Source: Lachnospiraceae bacterium UBA2734 (GTDB lineage Bacteria > Bacillota > Clostridia > Lachnospirales > Lachnospiraceae). Taken from it: DNA of 32,592 nucleotides. Below the pieces are notes generated by a model. That model made no database searches. It worked only from the letters and a program-made list of their open reading frames with translations, and had not been told where the DNA came from. The stretch lies in the NCBI GenBank assembly GCA_002353635.1, contig DEKA01000039.1:74338-106929 (forward strand), in the 5' to 3' direction. This document shows positions 15,292-24,920 of the stretch, one piece after another; the stretch's first letter is position 1, and each line of letters starts with the position of its first letter. The position numbers and the translations under genes were made by a program.

Positions 15292-18200
15292 TCACACGCG
15301 GATCTCCTGCCCCAACCGGAACGAATAGATGATCTTCTCCTTCACTTCTCTGTGAAGAATCCGCGTGAGTGCGTCCGCATAAATATCCAGCTGCGTGCTG
15401 TACCTCTCCTTCAGTTCTTCCGGCCGGGTCACATAATCTGTCTTATAGTCTGCCAGCACAATCTTCCCGTCCTCTATGAAAAAGGCATCGATGATGCCCT
15501 GCACAAGGACCATCTCCTTCTCCGGAAACCGCGCATCCATGCGGCTCGCCGGGACACCGAGAACAAACGGCTGCTCTCTCCAGAGGTCTCCGCTCTGCGC
15601 CGCCCTGGCCATTCTGGCCGCAAGGTCCGAGTGCAGAAACGTTCTGAAAACAGTAAAGCGCAGCACATCCTTATACGCCTCATCCATTCTGCCGCTCTTA
15701 AGGCTCTCCTGTGCCCACTCCTGGAATTCTTTTGCCGTCACGCGGCCGGGATCCGGCCATTTATGATAATCAAACAGCTCACAGCATCTGTGAACAGCCG
15801 TTCCCCTCTGTGCTCCGGTGAGTCTCTCCTGTTCATTCTCAGAAATGTTCTTCGCGCGTGCAAACCGCGGGATGTATGGATCCTGCTGCCCGGCAGCGGG
15901 GAGCGTTACCTCCTGCACGGCGCCTTCGCCTTCCTCTTCCTCCTCGATGGCGGCACGCTTTAAAGCCGTAACTGTTGTTTTCGTAAAGAGGCCGTCCAGA
16001 TCTTCATGCGCGTAGCGGCGGGTGAACTGCTGCTCCAGCGCATCCGAAACTGACGGGAGAGGAACCTTTTCCCGTCCCGCCGCGGACGCGGATAGGAGCG
16101 TGCTCTTTCGCATCTGCAGCGTCTCCCGCTCGATATTCTCCTGTGCGGCGAGGTCTGCATCCTGCACCGCATAGACATGAAAATGTGCCTTTTCCTGATC
16201 ACTCATGACGGCAAAGGCCATCCTGCACAGGTCCATATATGAGGAAGCGGAGCTGATCACCTCTGCCGGCAAATGGGAGGGCACGCCGCCCCTGTCCTCC
16301 GGCGTCACGGCCTTGGCCTTTGCTATGCGTCCCTCCGTTGATGAGGAGTCGGAGATGGTTCCCGTAAGAACCAGTTTCTCCTTCGCCCTCGTCATGGCAA
16401 CATACAGGACCCTGAGCTCCTCGCCGAGGCTCTCTCTCATGATCTTCTCCTGCACGGCCGTTTTGCGCATGGTCGGCCAGTGCACGCGGGCATCCGGATC
16501 CACTGCCTCCGCGCCTATTCCCAGATCCGCATCACAGACAAGAAGTCCCCCTGCATCCATCGTGCGGAAGGCGAATTTTCTTGAGAGCCCGCTGACAAAA
16601 CAGATCGGGAACTCCAGTCCCTTGCTCTTGTGGATGGTCATGATGCGCACGACATCCGCATTCTCGTCAAGGGTATTGGCCTCGCCGTAGTCCACATCCT
16701 GGCTGTGACACTTGTCAATATAGCGAAGGAAGTTGAAGAGACCTGTGTACTGCGTTTTCTCAAACTCCTGCGCTCTGATCACAAGTGCATGCAGGTTGGC
16801 CCTTCTCTGCGGCCCCGAGGGAAGCGCAGAAATATACTCCTCAAACCCTGTGTCATAGAGAAGGTGTGAGACCACATCGTGTACAGGCATGATGACGCTC
16901 ATCCATCTCCATGCCTCGTACCTCTCCAGGAAGCTGCGGACCTTCGTCCGAAGGGAGGGGTCGGCAGTCACCTCTGCATTCTGCACACGAGAGGCATCTC
17001 CAAATCCATCTGTGCTCTCACCCTGTCTCTTTTCACCGCTCTGTCCGGAAAGATGTTCTGTCTCTGTGACAGGTCTCCGGGCTTCCCACGCCTCTTGTTT
17101 CTCCGCCTTTTCTCCTTCTGGACTGTCCCCCGCATACATATGCAGCGCATCCCAAAGAGAGACGTCCATCCCTTCCGGCAGGACCGCCTTCACAGCCGCC
17201 CGGATCTGCGCGGTCTCCTCTTCACTGAACTGACCGAAATACCCGTGCAGGGCACCATACAGCGGGATATCCTGTCTCGGATTATCAAGGATGCGCAGCA
17301 GCTGCATGATCTCGCGCACTTCCTGCGCGGAGAAATATCCCGTCCTGTAATCCACATACAGAGGGATTCCCGCCTTCTCGAATACATTCCTGTAGATATC
17401 CAGAATTCCTCCGCCAAAGGAGCGAAGCAGTACAACGACATCGCCGTACCTGGCAGGCCGCACGCCGCCCGAAGCGCTCTCATCAGAGATCGGAAGAACG
17501 CCCACAAGGCCCTTGATCCTGTGGGCAACCGCCATTGCTTCCTTCCTGCGCGCACTCACAGGAGCGCTCTGTTCCTTCTCTGCACTGTTCCCGTCCTGAC
17601 CGTTCACATCTCCGGTTTTTGCCTGCGCATCGGCCTTCTCCGCATGATCTCCCGTTCCCTTTTCATTTCCTGCAGCGGTGTTTCTTTCTCCGCTCTCTGT
17701 ATCCTTTGCAGCATCTCCTCCGCCGGTCTGTGCATTCTCTTCTTCGCCGGCGTCTCCTTCATCCTGCACGAGAATGCATTCCGTCGCATAGGCCTCCTGG
17801 TTTTCTGCCGGTGGAGCGGGATAGGACGCCCCTGTTTTCAGAGATACGTCTTCTCCGTATTCGACACCGCCGATTTCCTTCCGCATAATGCGCATGAAAA
17901 TATCGTTTACGCTCTCAAGCACCTCACGGCGGCTTCGGAAATTCTGGTCGAGGTCGATCCTCTCGCAGTCCGCCGCGCCTTCCTGCGACTGCTGCGCCGA
18001 CAGGACCTGATACGTATCCGACTTGGCCGCAAAGATCTCGGGACGGGCGTTTCTGAAGCGGTAGATGCTCTGCTTGACATCGCCGACCATAAATCTCCTG
18101 CGGCTTTCCTCCCGCTCTCCGGCGACTGTGCTGAGCAGGAGCTCCTGCACCTCATTGCTGTCCTGGTACTCATCAATCAGAATCTCGTCGTAATACTGCT

Positions 18201-19458
18201 GCAGTGCCTTTGCCGCGGCAGTCGGCGTGTACGTGATCTCTCCGTCTTCCGATTCCTTCATATCGAGAAGAACGTGAAGGGAGAGGCGCTCGAGATCGGC
18301 GAAATCGATCACGTTCTTCTCTTTCTTGGCGGCATCGAGGGCATTGATATAGCCGAGTGTGAGCGTAATCAGTGTATTCACCGGCTCCCGCGCCGTCTCC
18401 ATGCCCAGCAGGATCTCCTCCGTGCTCTGCGAGAGAACGCCTTCCTGCATCTTCTTCAGATCCTTCTTGAGGGCATCCCGGAGCGTCGTCACCGCTTTCT
18501 TTTTGTCCGGATCGACACCGTCTCCCTTGCGTACAGTGGGAATCTTGTTAAACGCATAGGCAGCTGCCTCCTTCGCCTGCAGGGCAATGCGCCGCACATC
18601 CTCCGGCAAAAGGCGCTCCCTCTCCATGGCAGAGCATGCCGCAGACAGCTCCTTTTCCGGATTCACTGTGCCGAACGGCTGCAGAATCCCCGATTCCTCT
18701 CCCTGCAGAAAATCGAGCCACATCCCCGGCCCGCCGGGCTCTTCGCACACACGCTCCATCGCTTCATAGATGGAGGGAATGCCGGAGAGCTGCACGAGCT
18801 GCGCATGCAGCAGTTCCCGGTACCAGGAACTGGCCAGGAGTTCTTCCCCCGAGCCTGCTGCATAGTCTCTCTGATGTGCAAGAAGCCACGCCTTCTGGGA
18901 GGGGTGTGCATTCGAGGCATTGAAGAGCTGCATAATCAGTCCCTCAAGCCTGTCATCCGTGACGCCGCTGCAGACACACGCCGAGAGGTGCCTGAACGCA
19001 GGATCGTTTTTTTGATACTGCTCCTCCAGAAAATCCTTCATCACATCCGCTTCGAGCAGCGCACTCTCTGTCTCATCCATCTGCCGGAACCCGGGATCGA
19101 GGCCGATGCTGCTGAAATTATTGCGCAGAAGAAAGGTGCAGAAGCTGTCGATGGTCATAATCTGCGCCCTGTGCAGGAGAGTTTCCTGCCTCTGCAGATG
19201 GCGGTCACCAGGATTTAAAAGGAGTCTGTCCGAGACCGCCTTTGCGATCCTCTCTCTCATCTGTGCAGCAGCTGCCTTCGTAAAGGTGACGACGAGCAGG
19301 TGATCAATATCCAGCGGATGCTCTCCCTCCGTGATCATGCGGACAATGCGCTCGACGAGAACGGCCGTCTTGCCGCTCCCTGCCGCCGCGCAGACAAGGA
19401 CATTGTGTCCCCGCGCATTCAGCACCTGTGTCTGTTTTTCCGTAAAATGAATAGCCAT
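15292..19458 (-). CDS. addA: ATP-dependent helicase/nuclease AddA
   Basis: A 1388-residue UvrD-like helicase with a C-terminal RecB-type nuclease; with AddB it resects double-strand breaks for RecA. Walker A AAAGSGKT is at 24-31, motif Ia VVTFTKAAA at 56-64, Walker B region LIDEYQDSNE near 427-436, GDVKQSIYRFRNARPEIF at 459-476, the DQNFRSR motif at 504-510, TIHKSKGLEFPICF further on, and nuclease motif DYKTD at 1337-1341. It is longer than most AddA proteins because of two hydrophilic low-complexity insertions (about 567-635 and 778-833). GGAG lies 6 bp upstream of the ATG; the AddB stop is 24 bp before. The order addB-addA is the usual one in Firmicutes. Confidence 0.97.
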   Translation of the reverse strand: MAIHFTEKQTQVLNARGHNVLVCAAAGSGKTAVLVERIVRMITEGEHPLDIDHLLVVTFTKAAAAQMRERIAKAVSDRLLLNPGDRHLQRQETLLHRAQIMTIDSFCTFLLRNNFSSIGLDPGFRQMDETESALLEADVMKDFLEEQYQKNDPAFRHLSACVCSGVTDDRLEGLIMQLFNASNAHPSQKAWLLAHQRDYAAGSGEELLASSWYRELLHAQLVQLSGIPSIYEAMERVCEEPGGPGMWLDFLQGEESGILQPFGTVNPEKELSAACSAMERERLLPEDVRRIALQAKEAAAYAFNKIPTVRKGDGVDPDKKKAVTTLRDALKKDLKKMQEGVLSQSTEEILLGMETAREPVNTLITLTLGYINALDAAKKEKNVIDFADLERLSLHVLLDMKESEDGEITYTPTAAAKALQQYYDEILIDEYQDSNEVQELLLSTVAGEREESRRRFMVGDVKQSIYRFRNARPEIFAAKSDTYQVLSAQQSQEGAADCERIDLDQNFRSRREVLESVNDIFMRIMRKEIGGVEYGEDVSLKTGASYPAPPAENQEAYATECILVQDEGDAGEEENAQTGGGDAAKDTESGERNTAAGNEKGTGDHAEKADAQAKTGDVNGQDGNSAEKEQSAPVSARRKEAMAVAHRIKGLVGVLPISDESASGGVRPARYGDVVVLLRSFGGGILDIYRNVFEKAGIPLYVDYRTGYFSAQEVREIMQLLRILDNPRQDIPLYGALHGYFGQFSEEETAQIRAAVKAVLPEGMDVSLWDALHMYAGDSPEGEKAEKQEAWEARRPVTETEHLSGQSGEKRQGESTDGFGDASRVQNAEVTADPSLRTKVRSFLERYEAWRWMSVIMPVHDVVSHLLYDTGFEEYISALPSGPQRRANLHALVIRAQEFEKTQYTGLFNFLRYIDKCHSQDVDYGEANTLDENADVVRIMTIHKSKGLEFPICFVSGLSRKFAFRTMDAGGLLVCDADLGIGAEAVDPDARVHWPTMRKTAVQEKIMRESLGEELRVLYVAMTRAKEKLVLTGTISDSSSTEGRIAKAKAVTPEDRGGVPSHLPAEVISSASSYMDLCRMAFAVMSDQEKAHFHVYAVQDADLAAQENIERETLQMRKSTLLSASAAGREKVPLPSVSDALEQQFTRRYAHEDLDGLFTKTTVTALKRAAIEEEEEGEGAVQEVTLPAAGQQDPYIPRFARAKNISENEQERLTGAQRGTAVHRCCELFDYHKWPDPGRVTAKEFQEWAQESLKSGRMDEAYKDVLRFTVFRTFLHSDLAARMARAAQSGDLWREQPFVLGVPASRMDARFPEKEMVLVQGIIDAFFIEDGKIVLADYKTDYVTRPEELKERYSTQLDIYADALTRILHREVKEKIIYSFRLGQEIRV

Positions 19459-19482
19459 ATCTGTCTCCGGATTCTTATCCCT

Positions 19483-22400
19483 TTACAAATCCCTGTACGT
19501 ATATCCGTATATCTTCGGATCGAACCCGCACACCGCCTGGTAAGGACAGAAGGTACATGTCGTCCTGTCCGCCTCCAGGTGCACAGGGTCCGCCGTGATG
19601 TTGCCGTCCAGGATCTCATCTGCAATCTGCGTGATCGTCCTGTACATGCACGCCGTCATCTCCTGGAACTCCTCGTCCGTGAAAACATGTGACCCCCTGC
19701 CGGACAATGCAAGGCTCCCGTCCTTTGTTTTCTTTGCCTGTACAGGCACAACGAGAGATGCTCCGCTTGTAAGGCCGCTGTCCAGATGCCGGATGACCCC
19801 GGTGTCGGCATTCACGATTCCCTTCGGACGAAGCTCCTTTCTGATCTTTCCTGCCAGTTCGGCGTTTCTCTCCTCATCCTCCTGCTGCAGGGGCGGCGTA
19901 TCGCCGGACAGAATCGGATCTGCGAAGCGGTAATAGAGAAGCGCAGCCGCCGCGGCTGCCATGCCCGGTCTCTGCCTTCTGATCTCCTCGAGAATGACAT
20001 TCATGTACAGAAGGAGCTGAAGCTGGAGTCCCGCCTCCATCTTCTTCGGATCCAGGTCGAGCACACCTGACTTGTAGTCAATTATTTTCACATAAAAGGT
20101 GTCACCCTCGCGGCACAGATCCACGCGGTCAATCCTGCCGATCAGAGAGAGTGTGCGGCCCTGCGCCAGCTGGAAGGTGAGCCCTCCGCTCCCGCCGAAG
20201 CTCTTCTCAAACCACATGGGCTCGAAATCCCCGCTCTTTACCTGGAACTGCAGTGTATCGATTGTGCGAAGAAGAATCCTTCGCATCCGGTCACGCATGG
20301 CAGAGGCTCTCGCCGTATCTTCCAGAATGCCGCTCCCGTACCCCCGCGTGATGCTCTGAAAGACCTCGTCCAGCATCTCCTCGCCCTGCTTCTTCGTGAA
20401 CTCGCGCCAGCTCATTCCGTGCTCCTGCAGGCGCCTCGAGAAGCTGCTCACGGCGCCGTGCATGATATCGCCCGAATCCTTTGGCTGGAAAATATATTCA
20501 TCCCTCTCCTTCAGACCAATCCCGTACTGCAGGAACTGCTGAAGATAGCACTGCGCCGCATGTTCGAGCCGTGTGACGGAGCCGCGGATCATATCGCCGT
20601 AGAGTGCCCTTGCTGTCTCCTTTCGGATATAAACAGCGGAAGGATAAGAGCGGAACGCCGCCTCCGTGAGGTGCAGGAGCTGTTCGCGCATGCCGCTCCT
20701 CGAAGCACACGTGCCATAGATGGAGAGGAAGACCTCTCTCTTCTCTCTGTCCTGATCGTATTCCCCGTCCGCATAGGCGCGCAGAGCCCTCGCAAGATAC
20801 TGGCAGCTGTCCTTCTCCGCCACAAGGCGCCCCAGGATCGGCGCAAGCTCAGGATGCTCCACCTGAAGTGCAGGGTACATTCTCTGGATATGTCCAATGA
20901 TATAGGAGGGGCGAAGGCTGGACCCGTCCTCCGCTGAGGCCGCATAGGAGATGAGAAGACTGTCGGTCTGCTTTGTCATGTTCAGATACAGATAGAATCT
21001 CTGAATATACATCTCCTCGCGCGGCGAAGGCGACAGGGCAATACCGGAGCCCTCAAGGAACTCTCTGTCAAGGTCAGAGAGAAGTCCGCCGGACGATGCG
21101 TTTTTGGGGATATTGCCGTCGTTTGCGCCCGGAAAGAAGAGGACCTTCACTTCCGAAAGCCTCGTTCTCTCCATATCGCCCACAAGGACGCGGTCCACAC
21201 GCTGCGGAAGAGTGCCAAGGCGGATCTCTCCAAAGCCCGTCTCCAGAAGATCCAGATAATCCTTCGCAGAGATTTCCGCATCCCCCAGAAGATCATAGAT
21301 CTGGTCAAGAAGATCGATCACCGCGCGGTAGATCTGCTCGTATTCCTTCTGGCGGACCTGATCTCCCTCCTGCGCAAACCTCTGCGCATACTGCTCCATC
21401 TTCTCCTGAGCGTGAATGCCGACAAGATAGGCATACAGTGAAGCAGTGCGCTCCGCAGCGCTCCGGCGGCCTCCCGTCATCAGAGGCGCCATGTGGGATA
21501 TAAGCTGCTGCCTCACCTTCTCCAGCTCCTCATCCGTCTGGGTGTTGCCCATGCGGTCAGTCCAGGAAAATGGTGTCATCCATTTCTTTTTTGAGAGAAT
21601 GCCGTGCGCAAGGCACAGATTCTCCAGCCGATCTACCTGATCCTCTGTGAAATCGGACAGACCGCTCCGCAGAAGCCTGAAGACGCTCTCATACGAAAAG
21701 CCGCTCTGCACTGTCTCCAGCGCCGCGCGCACGGTCTCCGTGAGCGGATTCTGCAGGACCGCCCTCGTCCTGTCGATGTAGATCGGGATGCCGTACTCCT
21801 CCGCCATCTGCGCGAAAATATCCCCGTACGTATCCAGATCGCCGGTCACGATGCCGAAGTCCCTGTACGCATAGCCCCGCTCCGCAGAGAGTTTCCGGAT
21901 CATGATGCAGATGGACCTCGCCTCCTCCGAAGGAGTCGTCGCCTCGAAGATGCGGATGCCGGGCATACGGGCTGCAGTGCTGTCTGTCAGCTCAGCGTTC
22001 CGAGTGCCCGCCGGGGCTTTTCTCCCTGCACGGCTACTGGATATCTTTGCCTCACCCGTCATGCCGGCAAAGACGCCCTCAGCCCCACCTGCCGATGCCC
22101 ATCCTGCTCCCGGATTGGACTCTTCCCTGTACTGGCGCACCGGATAGCGGAACAGATACCGCTCGAGATGCTTCAGCGCAGGACTCTCACGAAAGCGCGG
22201 CACATCGGACTCCGGCAGGACAATGTCCTCTCCGTGAGGCACACCCGCCTGTTCCGCGATTCTGGAGATGTCCTTTACCGTTCTGCGACTGAGGGCAAAG
22301 AGACTGTCCTCCTCATACAGTACGCCGTCCTCAACCTCGTGCAGGCCAGGGCCGCCGTCCTCCGAGGCCGTCAACGAAATGATCACATCTTCCGCATTCT

Positions 22401-23064
22401 GCAGAACAGCAGAGAGGACGCTGTACTGAATCGGCGTAAACCCTGTAAATCCATCGAAAATAAACAGACTCCCCTTCACAAGCGCAGAGCGCGGCACAGC
22501 ATCGGCAAGAAGATCCATCGTCTCCTCGGCCGTCTCATACCGGTCCTCCTCGAATTGCCTGAATCCCCTGTAGAGGACCTGCAGATCCTCCAGTCTTGCG
22601 CGCAGCGCGCCCTGTCCATGGGCATCTGCATAATTGATCAGATCCGAAACCTCGTCCGGATCAATCCCATACTGCATAAACTCGGAGATCACGGATTTAA
22701 TTTCAGAAACCATTCCCGGGCGGTCCAGCTGATCGCCCAACACATGGAGCTGTCCTTTCAAAGACAGCCCCACCCTGTGGAGGATGAGACTTTTGCCGAC
22801 ATCGTTGAGCACAATCCTGCCCGGCTCTCCCAGCTCCTCGAAGATTCTGTGGGAGAGGCGTCCGAACGAGAGCACATCGATGTTCATGATGCCGTGATCC
22901 GGCGATGCTTCCACCAGATCCTTCTGTGTCTGCATGGTGTACTGCTCCGGCACGATATAGAACGCTCTTCGGTCCATCCGTCCGTTCGTGAACTCCAGCG
23001 CTCTCTGTTTCAGTATGCGGCTCTTGCCGGCGCCCGATGCGCCCCAGCAGAATCGATAACCCAT
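19483..23064 (-). CDS. addB: ATP-dependent nuclease subunit AddB
   Basis: A 1193-residue partner of AddA. The N-terminus has an ATP-binding-like GASGAGKS at 8-15. The nuclease core motif IIDYKSG is at 994-1000. The four cysteines that hold the [4Fe-4S] cluster in the family are all visible: Cys839 in QCYLQQF, and Cys1170, Cys1173 and Cys1179 in the C-terminal CTFCPYQAVCGF. A Gly/Ala/Ser-rich stretch at about 313-368 looks like a disordered insertion, reminiscent of the insertions in AddA. GGAGG lies 9 bp upstream of the ATG at 23064. A candidate -10 TATAAT is 57 bp upstream of the start codon. Confidence 0.97.
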   Translation of the reverse strand: MGYRFCWGASGAGKSRILKQRALEFTNGRMDRRAFYIVPEQYTMQTQKDLVEASPDHGIMNIDVLSFGRLSHRIFEELGEPGRIVLNDVGKSLILHRVGLSLKGQLHVLGDQLDRPGMVSEIKSVISEFMQYGIDPDEVSDLINYADAHGQGALRARLEDLQVLYRGFRQFEEDRYETAEETMDLLADAVPRSALVKGSLFIFDGFTGFTPIQYSVLSAVLQNAEDVIISLTASEDGGPGLHEVEDGVLYEEDSLFALSRRTVKDISRIAEQAGVPHGEDIVLPESDVPRFRESPALKHLERYLFRYPVRQYREESNPGAGWASAGGAEGVFAGMTGEAKISSSRAGRKAPAGTRNAELTDSTAARMPGIRIFEATTPSEEARSICIMIRKLSAERGYAYRDFGIVTGDLDTYGDIFAQMAEEYGIPIYIDRTRAVLQNPLTETVRAALETVQSGFSYESVFRLLRSGLSDFTEDQVDRLENLCLAHGILSKKKWMTPFSWTDRMGNTQTDEELEKVRQQLISHMAPLMTGGRRSAAERTASLYAYLVGIHAQEKMEQYAQRFAQEGDQVRQKEYEQIYRAVIDLLDQIYDLLGDAEISAKDYLDLLETGFGEIRLGTLPQRVDRVLVGDMERTRLSEVKVLFFPGANDGNIPKNASSGGLLSDLDREFLEGSGIALSPSPREEMYIQRFYLYLNMTKQTDSLLISYAASAEDGSSLRPSYIIGHIQRMYPALQVEHPELAPILGRLVAEKDSCQYLARALRAYADGEYDQDREKREVFLSIYGTCASRSGMREQLLHLTEAAFRSYPSAVYIRKETARALYGDMIRGSVTRLEHAAQCYLQQFLQYGIGLKERDEYIFQPKDSGDIMHGAVSSFSRRLQEHGMSWREFTKKQGEEMLDEVFQSITRGYGSGILEDTARASAMRDRMRRILLRTIDTLQFQVKSGDFEPMWFEKSFGGSGGLTFQLAQGRTLSLIGRIDRVDLCREGDTFYVKIIDYKSGVLDLDPKKMEAGLQLQLLLYMNVILEEIRRQRPGMAAAAAALLYYRFADPILSGDTPPLQQEDEERNAELAGKIRKELRPKGIVNADTGVIRHLDSGLTSGASLVVPVQAKKTKDGSLALSGRGSHVFTDEEFQEMTACMYRTITQIADEILDGNITADPVHLEADRTTCTFCPYQAVCGFDPKIYGYTYRDL

Positions 23065-23120
23065 GTGCTGCTCCCTCCGTGTCTCTTTTCCGGAATCTTC
23101 TCCGAAGCCTTATCTTATCT

Positions 23121-23126
23121 ATTATA
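23121..23126 (-). promoter_or_regulatory. Candidate -10 element for addBA
   Basis: A perfect TATAAT on the minus strand between the uracil permease terminator and the addB start. The nearest -35-like hexamer (TTGCGC) is at a 19-bp spacing, longer than ideal. Confidence 0.45.
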
Positions 23127-23153
23127 ACTGAACAGATCATCCGCTGCGCAAAA

Positions 23154-23182
23154 GGACCTCCGCGGGCAAAACGCGGAGGTCC
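23154..23182. terminator. Strong terminator downstream of the uracil permease
   Basis: A perfect 11-bp stem, GGACCTCCGCG at 23154-23164 and CGCGGAGGTCC at 23172-23182, with a 7-nt loop. It is followed by TTTTGC on the minus strand and TTATTTT on the plus strand. It lies 34 bp past the permease stop codon and separates that gene from addBA. Confidence 0.9.
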
Positions 23183-23215
23183 TTATTTTCAGCACAAAAA
23201 TGATGCAAAGGAAAT

Positions 23216-24607
23216 TTATTTGTTCTTTCTCTTCTCGTCCTCAATATCCGCGAAGTTCTCGCCCTGATGGATCTCAAGGTCGACGCCCGTCTTATTGGGC
23301 TCGTCGTTCTCAAACTGGTAATCCTTGCCGGGAAGAATTGCATTCAAGAGGATGCCGACAAGAGAGCCTGTTGCAAGGCCGGAGAAGTTGATCGTCGCAG
23401 AACCGACATGGAAAATAAGTCCTCCGTCCGTCGAATAATTCAGGCCGATGGCCAGAACCAGAATGAGCGCCGCGATGAGAACGTTTCTGCTCTTGGAGAA
23501 GTCGCAGTGGGTCTCAACGAGGTTGCGCACGCCGACGGCAGAGATCATGCCGTAGAGAACGAGGGAAATGCCGCCGATGGTGGCAGAGGGCATTACTTCG
23601 ATGATTGCTGCGAACTTCGGGCAGAAGGAGAGAACGACTGCAATGACGGCGGCCAGGCGGATGATCATGGGATCATAGACCTTGGTCAGCGTGAGGACGC
23701 CAGTGTTCTCGCCGTATGTCGTGTTGGCAGGTGCACCAAAGAGAGAAGCCAGCGTAGTTGCAAGGCCGTCGCCGGTCAGTGTTCTGTGGAGTCCGGGATC
23801 CTTGATATAGTTGATGCCGACCGTAGAGGAGATGGCAGAGATATCACCGATGTGCTCCATCATTGTGGCGAAGGCGATGGGAACAATCGTGATCACCGCG
23901 GTGATCAGCAGTCCCGTGTCTGCTCCCTCCGTGAAAATGGAGAATACCGTTCTGTTGTAGGTGAGCGGAAGTCCGATCCATGCTGCCTCTTTGACAGGTG
24001 TGAAATCGATGAGGCCCATGCATGCCGCAACGAGGTAAGAGGCGATGACTCCTAAGAGGATAGGGATGATCTTGATCATTCCGCGCCCGAAAATATTGCA
24101 GATGATAACAACCACAATGGCCACGAGAGCAACAAACCAGTTCGTCTCACAGTTCGAGATGGCAGAAGAGCTCAGGTTCAGACCGATGGCAATGATGATG
24201 GGGCCCGTGACAACAGGCGGGAAGAACTTCATGACCTTGTTCGCGCCAAATGCTCTGAAGAGGGCAGCGAGAACAAGATACATAAGGCCTGCGCAGGCTA
24301 CGCCGAAGCAGGCGTAGCGGAGCAGATCCGGCTCCTGATTCGGCGCAATTGCCGCATATCCTGCGATGAACGCGAAGGAGGAGCCAAGGAATGCCGGCAC
24401 CTTTCTCTTCGTGATGAAATGGAACAGAAGTGTGCCAAGGCCCGCCCAGAGAAGTGTCGTGGACACAGACAGTCCTGTCAGGATAGGCACCAGGACGGTT
24501 GCGCCGAACATGGCGAAGACATGCTGAAAGCCCAGCACGGCGATCTGGCCGGCACTCAGTTCTTTTCTGGCATCATAAATCGGATGATCACCTACGTTGC
24601 TGTTCAT
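23216..24607 (-). CDS. uraA: Uracil permease (NCS2 nucleobase transporter)
   Basis: A 463-residue NCS2-family membrane transporter with about 14 membrane segments, importing uracil by proton symport. The sequence shows GFQHVFAMFGATVLVP near residue 27, VPAFLGSSFAFI, the substrate-site glutamate in MMEHIGDI, and a second in NTTYGENTGVL, the arrangement seen in UraA/PyrP rather than xanthine permeases. The ATG at 24607 is preferred over a start at 24637 because AAGGAAA lies just before it and the family alignment begins near here. No PyrR-binding leader or purine riboswitch was recognised upstream; instead the 322-bp leader region is full of hairpins (see 24644-24851). Confidence 0.92.
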   Translation of the reverse strand: MNSNVGDHPIYDARKELSAGQIAVLGFQHVFAMFGATVLVPILTGLSVSTTLLWAGLGTLLFHFITKRKVPAFLGSSFAFIAGYAAIAPNQEPDLLRYACFGVACAGLMYLVLAALFRAFGANKVMKFFPPVVTGPIIIAIGLNLSSSAISNCETNWFVALVAIVVVIICNIFGRGMIKIIPILLGVIASYLVAACMGLIDFTPVKEAAWIGLPLTYNRTVFSIFTEGADTGLLITAVITIVPIAFATMMEHIGDISAISSTVGINYIKDPGLHRTLTGDGLATTLASLFGAPANTTYGENTGVLTLTKVYDPMIIRLAAVIAVVLSFCPKFAAIIEVMPSATIGGISLVLYGMISAVGVRNLVETHCDFSKSRNVLIAALILVLAIGLNYSTDGGLIFHVGSATINFSGLATGSLVGILLNAILPGKDYQFENDEPNKTGVDLEIHQGENFADIEDEKRKNK

Positions 24608-24643
24608 TGTTTCCTTTCTGCCGCTGCACGCGGCCACACGATG

Positions 24644-24658
24644 CTTAAGTCACTTAAG
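24644..24658. repeat. 15-bp palindrome CTTAAGT-C-ACTTAAG
   Basis: Two 7-bp arms around a single C, located 37 bp upstream of the uraA start codon and so inside its 5' leader. It is a possible operator or leader hairpin. Confidence 0.55.
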
Positions 24659-24764
24659 GAGCGCGTGTCAGGGTTTGACCTGCGGTCACGCAGGCGGCGC
24701 CCTGCACTGCGCGGTACTGCGGGCGATGCCATTCGCTGCGGCGCAATGCGCCTGCGCTTATGCC

Positions 24765-24788
24765 GCGCTATAGCGCTATAGCGCTATA
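24765..24788. repeat. Three tandem copies of GCGCTATA
   Basis: The 8-bp unit GCGCTATA is repeated exactly three times, followed by GC. The array is self-complementary (TATAGCGCTATA), so it can fold in several registers. It directly abuts the 18-bp inverted repeat. Confidence 0.85.
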
Positions 24789-24851
24789 GCTTCGTACAGA
24801 AAGAGATGCTTCCGCAAGCAAGCTTGCGCCGCACTCTTTCTGTACGAAGCT
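24788..24851. repeat. 18-bp perfect inverted repeat with 28-bp loop
   Basis: AGCTTCGTACAGAAAGAG at 24788-24805 and its exact complement at 24834-24851. The loop itself folds (GCTT-CCGC-AAGC, and CAAGCTTG). There is no T-run on either side and no target-site duplication, so neither a terminator nor an obvious miniature transposable element. Confidence 0.85.
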
Positions 24852-24872
24852 GCACCGCCCGCAGAACCGCGC

Positions 24873-24920
24873 AAAAAAGCGCCGCAGGGGCACGTCCCGG
24901 TGCCTCCATGGCGCTGTTTT
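24873..24920. terminator. Terminator of the acidic membrane-protein gene
   Basis: AGCGCC at 24878-24883 pairs with GGCGCT at 24910-24915, with an inner GGCAC/GTGCC stem. On the minus strand it runs straight into a T6 tract (complement of 24873-24878). It sits 15 bp past the stop codon of the gene at 24930. TTTT on the other side makes it bidirectional. Confidence 0.85.

Noticed and set aside
16879..19218. A 779-codon open frame on the plus strand opposite addA
   Set aside because: It lies wholly antisense to a clearly conserved gene, its translation is Arg/Leu/His-rich with no recognisable domain, and such long shadows are expected opposite GC-rich genes.
15292..23064. Defence-island candidate built around addAB
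   Set aside because: AddAB is the standard repair nuclease of Firmicutes, and no restriction, abortive-infection or other defence genes flank it.
21604..23127. A 507-codon plus-strand frame opposite addB
   Set aside because: Antisense to addB with a shadow-like composition and no ribosome binding site or family match.
24788..24851. Miniature inverted-repeat transposable element
   Set aside because: The 18-bp arms are perfect but there is no flanking target duplication and no second copy in the window; kept as an unexplained repeat instead.
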